From NCBI RefSeq assembly GCF_000247695.1, contig NW_004624865.1:445501-509500 (forward strand): a DNA stretch of 64,000 nucleotides. Direction: 5' to 3'. Each line of letters starts with the position of its first letter. Positions within the stretch are counted from its first letter, which is position 1. Origin of the DNA: Heterocephalus glaber (taxonomy: Eukaryota > Chordata > Mammalia > Rodentia > Bathyergidae). Made by a program: the position numbers and the translations under genes. Under the pieces are notes generated by a model. That model saw only the letters and a list, made by a program, of their open reading frames with translations, did not search any database and had not been told where the DNA came from. This document shows positions 53,541-64,000 of this stretch, piece by piece.

Positions 53541-55183
53541 CTCTGATTTCATTTCAGAAGCAGCAGCAAACATTATTAAATTATGCCTTCAGAAATATTT
53601 ATCTGTACCCAGAGATGCTGGGGAAACAGCAGGGGACAGATCCACAATGCCTTCGACTTCGTGGAAGTACACTTGTAGGACACACATATGTGCATGCCTG
53701 CGTGGTGCGGGAGAATACCTTTAGTGTGTATGTAACACCAGGGCACTGATACCCGCTGTGAGGAGACATAAATCAGGACACAGTAAGAGAAGGCAACAGA
53801 AAGTCCTGTTTCAGATTGAGGGGAAAGGGAAAGAAACATCTCTGGAGCAGAGAGCCAGCCAGAGCCTCAGGTCACAGGGCTTTCTTTGCTGCTGGCTCCA
53901 CAATGATTCTGGGTCTAGTTCCTGTCTCTGGAATGGAAAAACTGGAGGTGGAGACTTCAAACACGGCTGGCTCTGCTGTCACTGTTGGGGGCCTTGCGTG
54001 TGCACTGCACACACTCCTGAGGGTAAGGAGGGGGACCTGCGGGGACACAGCCTTCCCCCTGCAGCTGCACCACCTGCTGCAGGATGAGCTTGGGAAGCCG
54101 CCAGGAGAAGGCTAGAGTCCTGGGAATTTCCAGAAGCCCAGCCCTCTGGGTCTGAAGATGTCCTTGAACAGCCAAGGGCAGTGACTCTTATCTACCAACA
54201 GAAGCTGTGGAAATGGTGTGGGCTGCAGCACACAGCTCTTTGGTGGGATGGGGTGGGATCGTACGTCTCCTTCTATGATGGCTGCAATCGTACCTTTTGC
54301 AAGTTGTTCAGCATCCGTGAACGCTTTCTTCCCCTAATGATCAGCTGTCACTCTGCCTTTGTAAGGTGGGGAATGGAATTATTTTTAAGCTTTCACTTAA
54401 CAGTCTGTCTTTTTATAAAAGAGCTGCTTAAGGAATGCAAGCATCTTGAGATGGGGAATGACAACTGTTACTGACACTGAAAAGATCTCTTTCATACCTG
54501 TCCCGTTAAATATGTGAAATACCAAATTCCACTTCAACTCTGGCTACACATCGTGTCATGCAGTTGCTGCCGGGATGCACAACTGGAGGTGTGTCGAACG
54601 GGCCAGGCCTGCATTTAACAGCCTTGGAGCCATGCCATTTACAGACAAAATGTGGCCTCTGGAGGTTACAGGTCCCTCATTGAGGTGATCAAGAAGAGAG
54701 CACTAAGCAAGACATTGTAGGCAGAGTGCGTGTCGGCCGGGAAATGAACACACTCTAGGATCCTCTCCATTAGCATAATCTTCCCTAATCAGAATTTTCT
54801 ACCACACAAGGGCAGATCAGCGATTGTCAAGGCCACTGTAATTGCCGTGTGCCTTTGCCAATAAGATAAAGCCCAGTGAGCTCTGACTACAAATGTGTGC
54901 CGCCCAAGAAAGGGCTTGAAAGCTCATGTGAGTGTTCAGAGGGTGCTGCCACCCCCAGGAGGGGACAGTGTGCACACACAGGGCGCTGCGTGCGTCCATG
55001 TGCACGTGGGTGAGACCGACTGCACTTGTGCTGACCTGGGCCATGTTTTTTGCCTTCTAGGTTTCGCTTTCTAGTTTCCAAAGTCACAGATTTAAGTGGA
55101 TCTCAGGAGTTTCTACTCAGAAATGTTTTGAGACCGCAATTCAGGCTCATCATGTATTATGACTGTATGATTAAATAGTATTA
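53541..55183. other. Unique-looking stretch, nothing recognised
   Basis: Frames of 66-109 codons only. At 54765-54800 an AT-rich string (ccattagcataatcttccct) contains POU/OTX-like motifs, possibly regulatory but unsupported. Confidence 0.35.
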
Positions 55184-55298
55184 TTCTTTTTTGTAACTGT
55201 ACTGGGAATTGAACCAGGTCCTTCTCACTAAGTACTCCCCTCAAACTTGCAATCCTCCTGCCTCAGTCTCCCAGAGTGCTGGGATTACAGGCCTATCT
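55184..55298 (-). mobile_element. B1-dID type SINE with internal deletion
   Basis: A reversed ID start (actgtactgggaattgaacc, aggtccttctcactaagtac) is joined directly to the end of the B1 part (gcaatcctcctgcctcagtc, gtgctgggattacaggcct). The middle of both halves is missing. Confidence 0.75.
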
Positions 55299-55699
55299 AT
55301 AACTTGTATTTTACAACACTTTTTGTTCATACTAAACAGAGGAAAGATGCCAGGGACTGAGTTAAATGCCCTCAAAACCTCTATGCTGAAAGGCTACCAC
55401 TCTGGATGTAACTGGATGTGCAGATAGGGTAGGAGGCAGTTAGGGTTAGTGAGCAGATAAGGGTGGAGCCCTGAACCTGTAGGGTTCTGACCCATAATAT
55501 CTCTTGACAGTGTAAAAGTAATTGTGGAGCCTCAGCATTTGACTGTGGAAAGTGATTTAAATGGATTGGAGATGTTGTGTGATATGTTTTCTCCTTTCAT
55601 CACATGAGAGAATCGATTGCCCAAGTTGATGGAATAAGAAATAGAAACTGCAGTATAGAGTTTAAAGTAACCAAGTGGATAAATAAATGAATAGAATTA
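55299..55699. other. Unclassified stretch
   Basis: No gene or repeat recognised. Confidence 0.3.
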
Positions 55700-56072
55700 T
55701 AATTGTATGTGTAAGTAGAGTACTACTCTGCCATAAAGATGGATACATTTGAGTCATTTGCTGGAAAATAGATGCACTTTGAGACCATAAGTTTAAGTGA
55801 GATAAATAAGGAACACTAGTATAAATGTCACTTGGTTTCTCTTATATGAAAAACCCAAATTATAAAAAAAGAGCAAAATAAAAGATAGATAATAGGAAGT
55901 AGGGAGACAGATCTTTCTCAAATGGGAAGGGGTCAAGGGATGGGGGAAGGAGGGAGGGTCAGGAAAGAGGATGGAAAAAGGAATTAGGAAGCATTATGTA
56001 TATGGACCACCTCCACACGAAGAGTGTAAACATTGTGTACTGCAAACACTGACTAATAAAAACGGACAAAAA
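55700..56072 (+). mobile_element. 5'-truncated L1 3' end
   Basis: The same pattern as the copies at 19755 and 42138: agtagagtactactctgcca, gatgcactttgagaccataa, ttctcttatatgaaaaaccc, the G-rich tract and a ctgactaataaaaac end. Confidence 0.85.
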
Positions 56073-56302
56073 TAATTATAATTTAATATTTAGACTTATG
56101 GCCTGAACTCCCAGAGTAGCAGAAATCAGAAAAGATTAAAAATGATTGCCACCGGGGAGTCCCTTGGAGAAAGAATTACCTTGTCTTTCCTTTCACTCTC
56201 TGCATGTTTAAGATATTTTTATAACGTGCATGACTTAGTTTTGTTATAATAATAACCTTGAAGTGTTAAATGGCCCTGTTCCATGAAAGAGGGATGTGAC
56301 TG

Positions 56303-56387
56303 GTTTTTTTTTGGTTCAGGGGATCGAACTCGGGTCCTTGCTCTTGCGAGTCAGGTGGCGGAGCCACTGAGCTGAATCCCCAGCCCG
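56303..56387 (-). mobile_element. ID SINE
   Basis: Reversed ID with a T9 run, ggttcaggggatcgaactcg, gctcttgcgagtcaggtggc and gagctgaatccccagccc. The flanks gatgtgac and aatatgac may be a decayed target duplication. Confidence 0.9.
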
Positions 56388-56716
56388 AATATGACATTTT
56401 TTGAGCCCTCGATATATGGCACCCCTTAATCAGCATGGCTTTCTCCTCATGCAGTGAATAGGGCTGGCTCCTCTGGGCGCCATGAGGGTGACTTGGTCAC
56501 CCGGTCGGTAGACGCAGAAGCGGGGTCCACTGCCCAGCCCGCCCGGCTATCTCGGGGCGCCCAACACCTGGCCCAGCAGGCCGAGCCTGAAGGACTCCAG
56601 GCCAACTCCGATGAAGCACTCTGAGCACTTTTCCACATCAGCTTTCACTGGGAAATGAATGCACTTGAACTGACAGTTGTCTAGGCCTTTGTGTTTCAAA
56701 TGTAACCCGCTCCAGG
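56388..56716. other. Short CpG-containing stretch
   Basis: CpG-rich from 56476 to 56580 (ggtcacccggtcggtagacg, ctatctcggggcgcccaaca). No gene recognised. Confidence 0.3.
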
Positions 56717-56783
56717 TGCGCGCGCGCGAGCGCGAGCGCACGCGCACACACACACACGTGTGTGTGTGTGTGTGTGTACGTGC
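56717..56783. repeat. Alternating purine-pyrimidine tract with inverted CA/TG arms
   Basis: (GC)n with ga interruptions passes into (CA)n and then (TG)n. The CA and TG arms (56745-56757 and 56758-56770) are perfect reverse complements meeting at acgt, giving a hairpin-capable and Z-DNA-prone tract of about 65 bases. Confidence 0.95.
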
Positions 56784-58044
56784 ATAGAAAACTAGTTGTT
56801 AGTTTTGTAACTTCGGACTGCCTACTTAATTTTTCTGATTCAGTTTTTTCACCTAAAAAGGGAAGTCAATAAATACATTTTAACTCCTTTATTATTATTA
56901 TTTTCTCCTTGTTTCTTTTGTGTGGCCAGGTGGGGGCGATGCTTCCCTTGCCATGCGTCACCTAATAATTTGTAGTCATGTGATGCTCTTGTCTCGAGGG
57001 GGATGGGACAGGGCCACCCAGCTCCTAATGTGCCTGGAGAGGGTCCCTTCCCAGACAGTGAGATTGTAACACGAACTGTAGGTTCATCTTCTTGGTCAAG
57101 CACAAAGACTGTGCTTCCCAGAAATAATAATTTCACAGTTCCATGAAGGTACAATAAAAATGATGTAATAACTGGTCTCAAATGCAGGATGCAACCAAAA
57201 TGGCCATCTTTTCTCATAGATGGAAAGTCTTCTGAGATGCAATTCTAATTGTGCCCAGGCTGCAGGACTTAAGTGGGTCTGGGCTGCCTGTCAAGGTCTG
57301 AGGACATGGAGACCCTGGGAACACGCTTCCCTCCCAACTGCATTTGTTCACAGAGTTGTAGCTTAAGCCCTGTGTGCTAACACTTCAGACTTTCGGCTCT
57401 TAGGGAAGACTTTTCTTCTCTGCCCTCTTAGGCTCAAAATCTAACAAAAAAGAGTGTGCTTTCATTGGATCTTATAGGTTAATGCTTCCTATAGCAAGCC
57501 CTAAAGAAAGGCGAGATGGTAGCTGGTCCCTCACCAAACTTCTGAAAGAAAATGGTGAAGACAAGCTGCAGGTGTGCGCGAGAGGAACAGATGAGCCAGT
57601 CTCGCTGTGAGCTCGGGTTTACAGGTTGGTCTCAAACCTTCCTGAGATGTGATTAACAAGGTCCAGCGCACAGGATGTTCTTAAATAATTAATACATCTT
57701 TTCTTATACTGTGAACCCTTCGCCCACAGTGGAACTAGCATTTGAGCCCATGAGGCTTTTGAAGTGGAGAAGAACAAATCTCCTCTGAGGTCTTTTGAGT
57801 TAAGAGTGTAGATAATGTTTGGAATAATAAGAAAGGCTTTGGAGGTACAAATTCTTTTAAGAAAAACTCAGGGACAATATATAATAATGTTTACTGCCTC
57901 AACTATCTAAAAAGTCCCCAAATTTGAGGGGATTTTACCATCATCTAATCACACCAACTTATTCCAAAGGCAAGTAAGCTAAGGTTAAAGGAGGTGGCAT
58001 CTTTGCCCAAGTCTGTGGATCCTGTACTGATGGGGAAAGGGTCC
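56784..58044. other. Unique-looking stretch, nothing recognised
   Basis: A 122-codon minus-strand frame (56849-57217) has no domain. A possible MIR scrap lies near 57960-58015. Nothing firm. Confidence 0.35.
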
Positions 58045-58195
58045 CAGGTGTTCACTTGTTCATTGATTTATCTGGGTAGTAAATATTCATTGAGCACTCG
58101 CTCAGTTCTAGGCATGACATCAGGCTGTGGCAAAGCAAACATGAATGTGAGACAGATCTCTGCCTTCTAAGAGCTTCCAGCCTGGAGGGAGGCAG
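58045..58195 (-). mobile_element. L2 LINE 3' end fragment
   Basis: The order ttgatttatctgggtagtaa, atattcattgagcactcgct, cagttctaggcatgacatca, agatctctgccttctaagag and cttccagcctggaggg matches the reversed 3' end of LINE2. Confidence 0.6.
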
Positions 58196-58390
58196 AGATG
58201 TGTCTGTCAGTCCCAGGGCGACAGGCCAAAGTCCAACAGAGAGACGGTGGCCAGATGGGGAAAAGCACAGAACAATTCTTCTGAGAGGTGGAGAATGCCC
58301 TCACAGAGCACATTCTATTTGAGTACAGTCTTAGAGAATGAGAAGAAGGGGAGAAATGAACAATTTCAGGAGGAAAAAACAATAATGCAT

Positions 58391-58785
58391 GGCATGGTTT
58401 AAACAGGAAGTGGCCCCAAAGACCCATGTACAAAGGGTTTGGTCTCCAGCACAACAATATTGAGAGGTGGGGCCTGCATCAGCGCCTGGATCATGTGGGC
58501 TCTGACCTCACCAAGTGGATGAATCAACTGTCGAGTTCATAGCTGAAAGGGCTTGTCAGAAGGTGTGACTTAATTGAAGGAAGTAGGTCCACGGGGCCGT
58601 GCCTGTGCAAGGTCCATCTCTTTTGCTATGACAGAAGCAGCTCTCCTCCACCGGGCCCTCCACCACGATGTTACTGTCTGGAAGGCAGGCGATGGAGGAC
58701 TGTGAACTACAATAAGCCTTTCCTCCTTTTAAGTTGTGTATGTTGGGTATTTTGTCCCTACAATAAAAATCCTATGAACACACTG
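58391..58785 (+). mobile_element. MaLR solitary LTR
   Basis: Starts near ggcatggtttaaacaggaag and contains attgagaggtggggcctgca, ggatgaatcaactgtcgagt, ctacaataagcctttcctcc and ttgtgtatgttgggtatttt, ending cctatgaacaca. Full LTR length, no internal region. Confidence 0.75.
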
Positions 58786-59384
58786 CAGAACTTCATAGAT
58801 ACGAACTTCAAAAAACTCTTAGAAGCCCAAGTGGGGTCCTGCGGGCATTAAGATGAGTCCTGGCTCTCGTTCTCCGGAATTAAAGCATGTCCTGTGGGGA
58901 TGGAAAACTCGGATGTGGGCCACACTGAGTTTTCAGAGATCCCATGAGAAGAATATAGATAGATCTTGGATATAATGAGTAGAGGTCATTTGGGACAACC
59001 CAGGGCAACCTTTGGTCCAGAGAATACTGGCTACTGTTTTGTGAATTCATTTAATGGTATCCAAACATCCACAGCCACAACCACTTAAGGATGAGAAAAA
59101 GAGGTAAATACTTTTGGCAGGTAGGGGCCCAGGATGTACAGAAGATGTGTTGGTTCATATACAGACCATTTCAATACCCAGTCATGGAAACAGGAGAGTT
59201 CTGAAGCCCTTTTTCTTTACTCTCAGTGGAAAAAAAAATTCCTGTTTTAATAAGCAAAGATCAGCTCTCCTGTTTTCCTAGACTGCTGAAGGGAAAGATC
59301 TTTATTGTTCAGAGTACAATCAGACCTTTAAGCATGGTCAGAAGTTGTATTGGGTAGTCTCCAAGCATGGTGGATCTAGGGCCA
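58786..59384. other. Unique-looking stretch, nothing recognised
   Basis: AT-rich at right. No gene or repeat recognised. Confidence 0.35.
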
Positions 59385-59592
59385 GAGTGTTCTGGTTTAA
59401 AACTGGGCTTGGCCACTTGCCAGTCGAATGAATTTAGAGAAGTTGCATGATCTTTCCGTGCTTCAAGTATACTGATGACTTTGACCTCAGGGAGGGTGTG
59501 AAGGTCCTTACTTATGAGCTCATTCCTGTAAAAGCGTGGTACATAGCATTTACTCAATATTTTTCCCAACATTATTACCAATATTTGATTAT
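59385..59592 (+). mobile_element. MIR SINE, nearly full length
   Basis: The order ctggtttaaaactgggcttg, gccacttgccagtcgaatga, agaagttgcatgatctttcc, gtgaaggtccttacttatga and catagcatttactcaatatt gives the full MIR order. Confidence 0.65.
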
Positions 59593-59832
59593 TAATTTAA
59601 TTATATTCCCAAGGTGCTACATGATGACCGGGCTTTCTCTTCAGGTCTCAGTCCTGGTGAGATGGACCAGCCAATGGCAGGAAGATTTTCTTCTCTGATC
59701 CAACATTATTATATTACAAGCTTTGTGGAGGAATCACATCCAGTTTTTGCTTCAGGGAATTTATAATCAGATTAAGTATATTTATTGCTGGTCCTTCATC
59801 CTTGAGAAGTAATTATACATAGAAAATATGCA
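59593..59832. other. Short unclassified stretch
   Basis: AT-rich, nothing recognised. Confidence 0.3.
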
Positions 59833-60030
59833 TTTTTATTTTGTGTGATGCTGAGGATAGAACCCAGGGCCTTTGTCCTGAGCTACATCCCCAGCCCTTT
59901 CCACATTTTTTAAATTTTGAGGCAGAACCTTGCTAAGTCACTTACTTTCCCTGCCTGGGCTTGAATTTGTGATCCTTCTGTGTCAGCCTCCTGGAGTTCT
60001 GGGATTACAGGTGTGTGCCATCACACCCAG
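59833..60030 (-). mobile_element. B1-dID type composite SINE
   Basis: A reversed ID half (gatgctgaggatagaaccca, cctgagctacatccccagcc), a T-rich linker, then a B1 half (ttgaggcagaaccttgctaa, gtcagcctcctggagttctg, attacaggtgtgtgcca). Confidence 0.92.
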
Positions 60031-60454
60031 ATAAACACAAGGATTTCAACGCTGCCATTCTCCCTTCAATATCTCGTCTTCATCTGTGTTTATCTAAATT
60101 CCATCTATTCTTCAGGATAACCCAGTGCACTGACTGAGCTTTATGGGTCAGTGTCCAATCAGTAGAACAAAGTCAAGCAGCAATTTGAAAAGGAAAATCT
60201 AATGCAAGGAATGAGTGACCATAGCAGAGGTTGGAATTTATGCAATTCTCTTTATTAAGCTGATGTTTGTTTGACTCTGCAATCCACCAAAGTGATCTTC
60301 CGGTTGACCTCCTGGACCTCTTAGGACATGTCTTCTCCAACATGTTAACCAGGATACTTAAGCTTATTTATGAGAACAGAGCTGAGAAGGAAAACAGAGG
60401 ACTTTCCTTAGCATGGAAAAATTCCTCTGTTATTGAAGCATATGCTATGTGGTC
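60031..60454. other. Unclassified stretch
   Basis: A chance 88-codon frame at 60267-60533 runs into the ID SINE. Nothing recognised. Confidence 0.3.
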
Positions 60455-60563
60455 AAAAAATAGGGTGACGAGGGCCAGGGATTTAGCTCAGTGGTTCCAC
60501 CGCCTGCCTCAAAAAGGCAAGGTCCCAAGTTAGATCCCTGGTACAAAGAAAAAAATAGGGTGA
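60455..60563 (+). mobile_element. ID SINE with target duplication
   Basis: The body 60471-60549 (agggccagggatttagctca ... gatccctggtacaaag plus A run) is flanked by aaaaaatagggtga at 60455-60468 and 60550-60563, perfect over 14 bases. Confidence 0.95.
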
Positions 60564-60617
60564 GTATTCAAATTTTTAAAATTTATTAGAGCAAAAAACA
60601 CATTGCCATTAATCCCT

Positions 60618-60958
60618 ATATTAGTCAGCTTTCAAGTCACTGAGACAAAATACCTAACACCCACAACATAAAGGAGAGATTCACTTGGCTTAGGATGTCT
60701 GGTGGGTTCAGCACAAGTTGGCTGGCTCCACGGTGTCCAGCATGGTGGAGGAAAGCAGAGAGGGAGTAGCTGGGGACAGGAATGCACCCTTCCAGGTCTC
60801 ACCCCAGTGACCTCCACCATCCAGGGCCACCTCCTACAGCACGTTCAGCCAGGAGCTCATCCTCATCCATGATGGATCCACGGATGAGCACAGCACCCCG
60901 TGATCCCTCACCTTCCACACACAGAAGGCTTTGGAGTCATTTTACATCTAAACCAGAA
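60618..60958 (-). mobile_element. MaLR solitary LTR
   Basis: Reversed MaLR: atattagtcagctttcaagt, aaatacctaacacccacaac, gttggctggctccacggtgt, and near the 5' terminus gagtcattttacatctaaac. About 340 bp. Confidence 0.75.
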
Positions 60959-62049
60959 CAACTATAACTCAAAATATTCCTGCTTGCTTCAAGTACACTT
61001 ACTCTTGATAATGTCTTTTACTGTAATGTCTGTATTTTTAAAAATTTTAACATTCACTGTATTCTTTGATCGCCCCTTATATCATGATAGGGGACTTTGG
61101 CTGACATCTCCGATGGGCCAGTTTGATTAAGCTTACTTTCCATTAAAACACTGAGTAACGTGGCTTTGAGTCTCTGCTGCACGGTCTGGTGGCCTTTCTT
61201 TAGTCTGGACATTCATTTGTTCCAACAGCTGGTGTTCATGGACCACCTAGTCTGCGCTGGATGAGAACAGCTGTTCCCTCTCAGCCTGCAGTGCTGCCTG
61301 GCTGGGTTCTTGGTCCTTACCAGGCCCTCCTGGGCCTATTCTAAGCTTTGGAGCCTCACTTCTTACCCTCTGTAAGAATGACATCTTTGTTACTAAGGGA
61401 AGGGAAGTTTTCTCTTCTCCACCACCTACTTTTGCTTTGAAAGGCCTCTGAGTAACGATAAGATACTGTCGTTTTCAATTTGATTGGGTCTAATCCAGTG
61501 AGATTTATCCTCAAATGGGGTGTATTCACAATGGGAAAAAAAGCATACAAGAGGTTAGAGTAAATTACAGTACACGATTTTTTCATTACTACAAACTATT
61601 ATTGAGATTTCTGGACTTGAGCTAGAGAATTCTCACCCCAAATTCAAAATCTTCCAGAGGCCCAAGAACAGGCTCCTTGGTGCTGGAGCAAATACCTGTT
61701 CACATACTCTTCATGTTGGAGTAGCTTTCGGGGGAGCCAGAATGGCCCAGAGTTTAGGGAAAAGGCAGTTGGTTCCAGGTAGTGGTGCAGAGAGGGGGAA
61801 GCTGAGAGGGAGGACAAGGGGTCACTGAAGAAAGGGAGAAGACGTTGGGCACTGGAGAGAAAAAGCCATAATACTTCATGGAGGGAGACAGAAAGCCTAG
61901 CATTGAGAAAATATCTTAAAGTAAACTCACCCCTGTGAGTTTTCTAACACTGCCTAGATCGTGAACTGCAAATGCACGTAGGTGTCTGCTTAAAGAGCAA
62001 GATTCCAACACTCTGCTTTTATGTATTTATTTTTTCAAATTAGAACTTC
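60959..62049. other. Unique-looking stretch, nothing firm
   Basis: A possible reversed L2 scrap lies at 61210-61290 (acattcatttgttccaacag). Otherwise no gene or repeat is recognised. Confidence 0.35.
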
Positions 62050-62600
62050 TTGTTTGGGGGAGACAGATATCTGTGCTTGTACATGACCGTGACAGCACAA
62101 AGAGCAAGAAAAACTTCCGAGTTTCGCCGGGTTATTCTCAGAGGGCCCACGTTTGTCTCCTGGACTCGAAGCGTCTGGAAGATGATGCAGACTGACGGCT
62201 ACACTTGGGGAAGCTACATCCTGATCCTGTCACAGCCGTGTGCACGGTTTCAGTTATTCCCAGTTTCCTGCCCGGCTCTCAGAGATAGGAGTGAACGTTT
62301 GTGGTAATTAAAACAGCGTGAAATTTGCACTGTCAGGAAACAAAACTATTTTTTTTCCCTCTGCCAAACACAGTGCTATTTATAGCAGTGCACTTCAGTA
62401 CTTATTTGCTGGGCAGTGACATCAAGTGAAGATATTAAGCAAAGAAGCCAATTTACTCCATAAAAACATCCATTATCTTTATCACCAACAGAGGATGAAA
62501 AATAATCAATTAGAATGCTTCACTTGGGAACGACTAATTAAGTTGTTAATCATACAGTATTGGAGAAGTCACCCTGGGAACCTAAATGCTAATTCCTGGT
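62050..62600. promoter_or_regulatory. Candidate conserved regulatory element
   Basis: A repeat-free segment with a cluster of transcription-factor-like sites: ttattcccagtttcctg (62254-62270), ggtaattaaaac (62303-62314), a perfect MEF2 consensus ctatttatag at 62376-62385, aatcaattag (62505-62514), and ctaattaagttgttaatcat (62534-62553), a homeobox/HNF1-like string. The moderate GC part at 62090-62290 contains CpGs. No conserved coding frame: the 85-codon frame at 62050-62307 is unrecognised. Function is inference from motif density only. Confidence 0.3.
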
Positions 62601-62610
62601 ACAGGCAAGA

Positions 62611-62729
62611 CCTTTTTTTGTGAGACAGTGTTTCACTCTGTAATTCAGGCTGGACTTGCACTCTCTGAGATCCTCCTGCATCAGCCTCCCAATTGCTGGA
62701 ATTACAAGTGTGCACCACCATGCCTGGCC
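62611..62729 (-). mobile_element. B1 SINE
   Basis: Reversed B1: T7, gtgagacagtgtttcactct, gtaattcaggctggacttgc, gcatcagcctcccaattgct, attacaagtgtgcaccacca, tgcctggcc. Confidence 0.9.
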
Positions 62730-62997
62730 ACAAAACCTCTTCTAAAGTAGCTGCAGATTGATGCCATTCTGCACATCAGAATCTCACTCATTAATGGGCT
62801 CAGGTTACAAATCCAAATTCTTCATGCTGAAGCTACTGTATTTGAATTTGCTGTTATTCCATGGGAAGTGTTACATGTTCATAAAACATGTATTTGTCAT
62901 GAAACATACATGTCTGTTTTCTAAATACCTGAACACAAGAATATCACTCCAACAGACAATGTGCATAATGAACCCAACCTAGGACATATAGGTACAG
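62730..62997. other. Short AT-rich stretch
   Basis: Nothing recognised. A MER5-like echo near 62770 is too weak to call. Confidence 0.3.
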
Positions 62998-63046
62998 TTA
63001 CACATGCACATGCGCACACTCATATGCATGTCCATGCACGCACACA

Positions 63047-63077
<31 letters not shown>
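62998..63077. repeat. (CA)n / alternating purine-pyrimidine tract
   Basis: catgcacatgcgcacac-type variants lead into an uninterrupted CA run. About 80 bases of nearly unbroken purine-pyrimidine alternation. Confidence 0.95.
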
Positions 63078-64000
63078 TATTCCCATCTTTTCAATCGCCA
63101 TAAAACTAACAAGATACAGTCTTCCAGTAGAGAGAACTTGGGACTCACATGAAAAGAGTTCAACCAGAGAGCCCAGGATTTCTTTCCCAATGTTTATTTT
63201 ACTCAGTCTTTCCCTCAATTTTTTAAGTAGGTGCTGTAAGCCCAGAGCCTTTTAGGTGGGAGAGAGGACTCCTATCCCCGTGGAGCCCATGCTGCAGGGA
63301 GCAGGGACAGGCCAAGGGACCAGTCCGCACCGAGGCTGTGCATTCCTCTACCCTAGGAGCAGTGTTGGCTGCTGCAGGAGCTGCACTGCACGGACATTTT
63401 GGATGGGGCTGGCAGCGGACTTAGTTATGTGAAAAGGGGTGAAGAAGGCTGTGCAGGTAGAAGCAGCTCCTTTTCACACGATGGAAGTGTGAAAGGACCT
63501 GGCACAGTGGACGATTGTCTCACGTGCAGAGTGTAGAACTGGGCGTGAAATGTAGAAGACTTAAGAAGCTGACAGGGGGCTTTGCTTGCTTGCCACAGGC
63601 TTGGCTTTCCCCCTAGGAACACAAGGAAGCCCCGGAAGTATTTTAATCCCAGCAGCATCTGAAAAGGTCATTGCAGGAAGGTCACTCAGGCCCTGGTGTG
63701 GGCAGGGCTCAAGGGAAGTGGGCCAGCAGGAGGGACGCCTGTTTGCAAAATCGTAAACCACACTTACAGCAGACCTGAGCCAGGTGGGGAAGGAGAGAAG
63801 ACAGGAAGGTGGGCACAGAGCGCACAGCGGCGTGGCATGACGGCAGGGGCAGCCCCACGGCTTCAGGGTGGGTGGAGAGGGGCTTGCCTCCTGGAGCCAC
63901 TGACTGAGACAGAGACTTCAGGGAAACCAGGCTGGGAGGGACGTTCTGCTCAGGGTGCGTGGGAGCAAGGTGTCTGTGGGGCCATCCCAGCCCCAGGAGA
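63078..64000. other. Unique-looking stretch to window end
   Basis: Balanced to GC-rich at the right. Frames of 60-80 codons have no recognisable products. Confidence 0.35.

Noticed and set aside
1..64000. CRISPR arrays, bacterial operons or phage genes
   Set aside because: All repeats are eukaryotic SINE, LINE, LTR or simple repeats. There is no spaced direct-repeat array and no prokaryotic gene structure.

Overview
The window looks like non-coding mammalian nuclear DNA from a rodent. The evidence is its repeat content: 7SL-derived B1 monomers, tRNA-derived ID SINEs, composite B1+ID (B1-dID type) SINEs, L1 fragments with rodent-style purine-rich 3' ends, ERVL and ERVL-MaLR LTRs, and old MIR, L2 and DNA-transposon fossils. 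The ID variant here (A-box region, then ggttccactgcctgcc, ending ggtacc and an A tail) is not the rat/mouse consensus. It would suit a hystricognath such as a mole-rat, but I cannot verify the species. No intact protein-coding gene, tRNA, rRNA or CRISPR array is recognisable. Nearly every short open frame is chance or repeat-derived.

Layout. 1-5 kb: AT-rich, with an old L1 (minus), a TG repeat, a MIR, one isolated CpG-rich block (2.2-2.6 kb) and young ID SINEs. 5-10 kb: L1 pieces, a MIR split by a MaLR LTR, a retrocopied LTR-terminated transcript with a clear target duplication, and a Tigger-like transposon split by a B1-ID SINE. 10-12.3 kb: mostly unique sequence. 12.3-16.7 kb: a broken ERVL-type pol on the minus strand, a hAT-like fossil and an unclassified block. 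17-30 kb: Tigger, SINEs, L1 3' ends, MaLR LTRs and MIRs in otherwise unique DNA. 30.3-32.5 kb: a 5'-truncated L1 ORF2 with an assembly gap. 33.6-36.2 kb: one old L1 broken by several later insertions. 37-41 kb: unique DNA with MIRs and a CTCF-like motif. 41.57-42.14 kb: a GAT microsatellite grown from a MIR tail and containing a second gap. 46.4-49.4 kb: a TA-flanked MITE, a palindromic transposon remnant and a 5'-truncated RAB9A processed pseudogene. 52.8-56.1 kb: two further L1 3' ends. 56.7 and 63.0 kb: alternating purine-pyrimidine tracts. 58-60.6 kb: L2, a MaLR LTR, a MIR and SINEs. 62.05-62.6 kb: a repeat-free stretch rich in homeobox and MEF2-like motifs, the best candidate regulatory element.

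I found no cooperating gene system and no previously undescribed biological machine. The interest lies in the insertion history (nesting, target duplications, transduction of an LTR transcript, microsatellite birth) and a few candidate regulatory or unclassified blocks.
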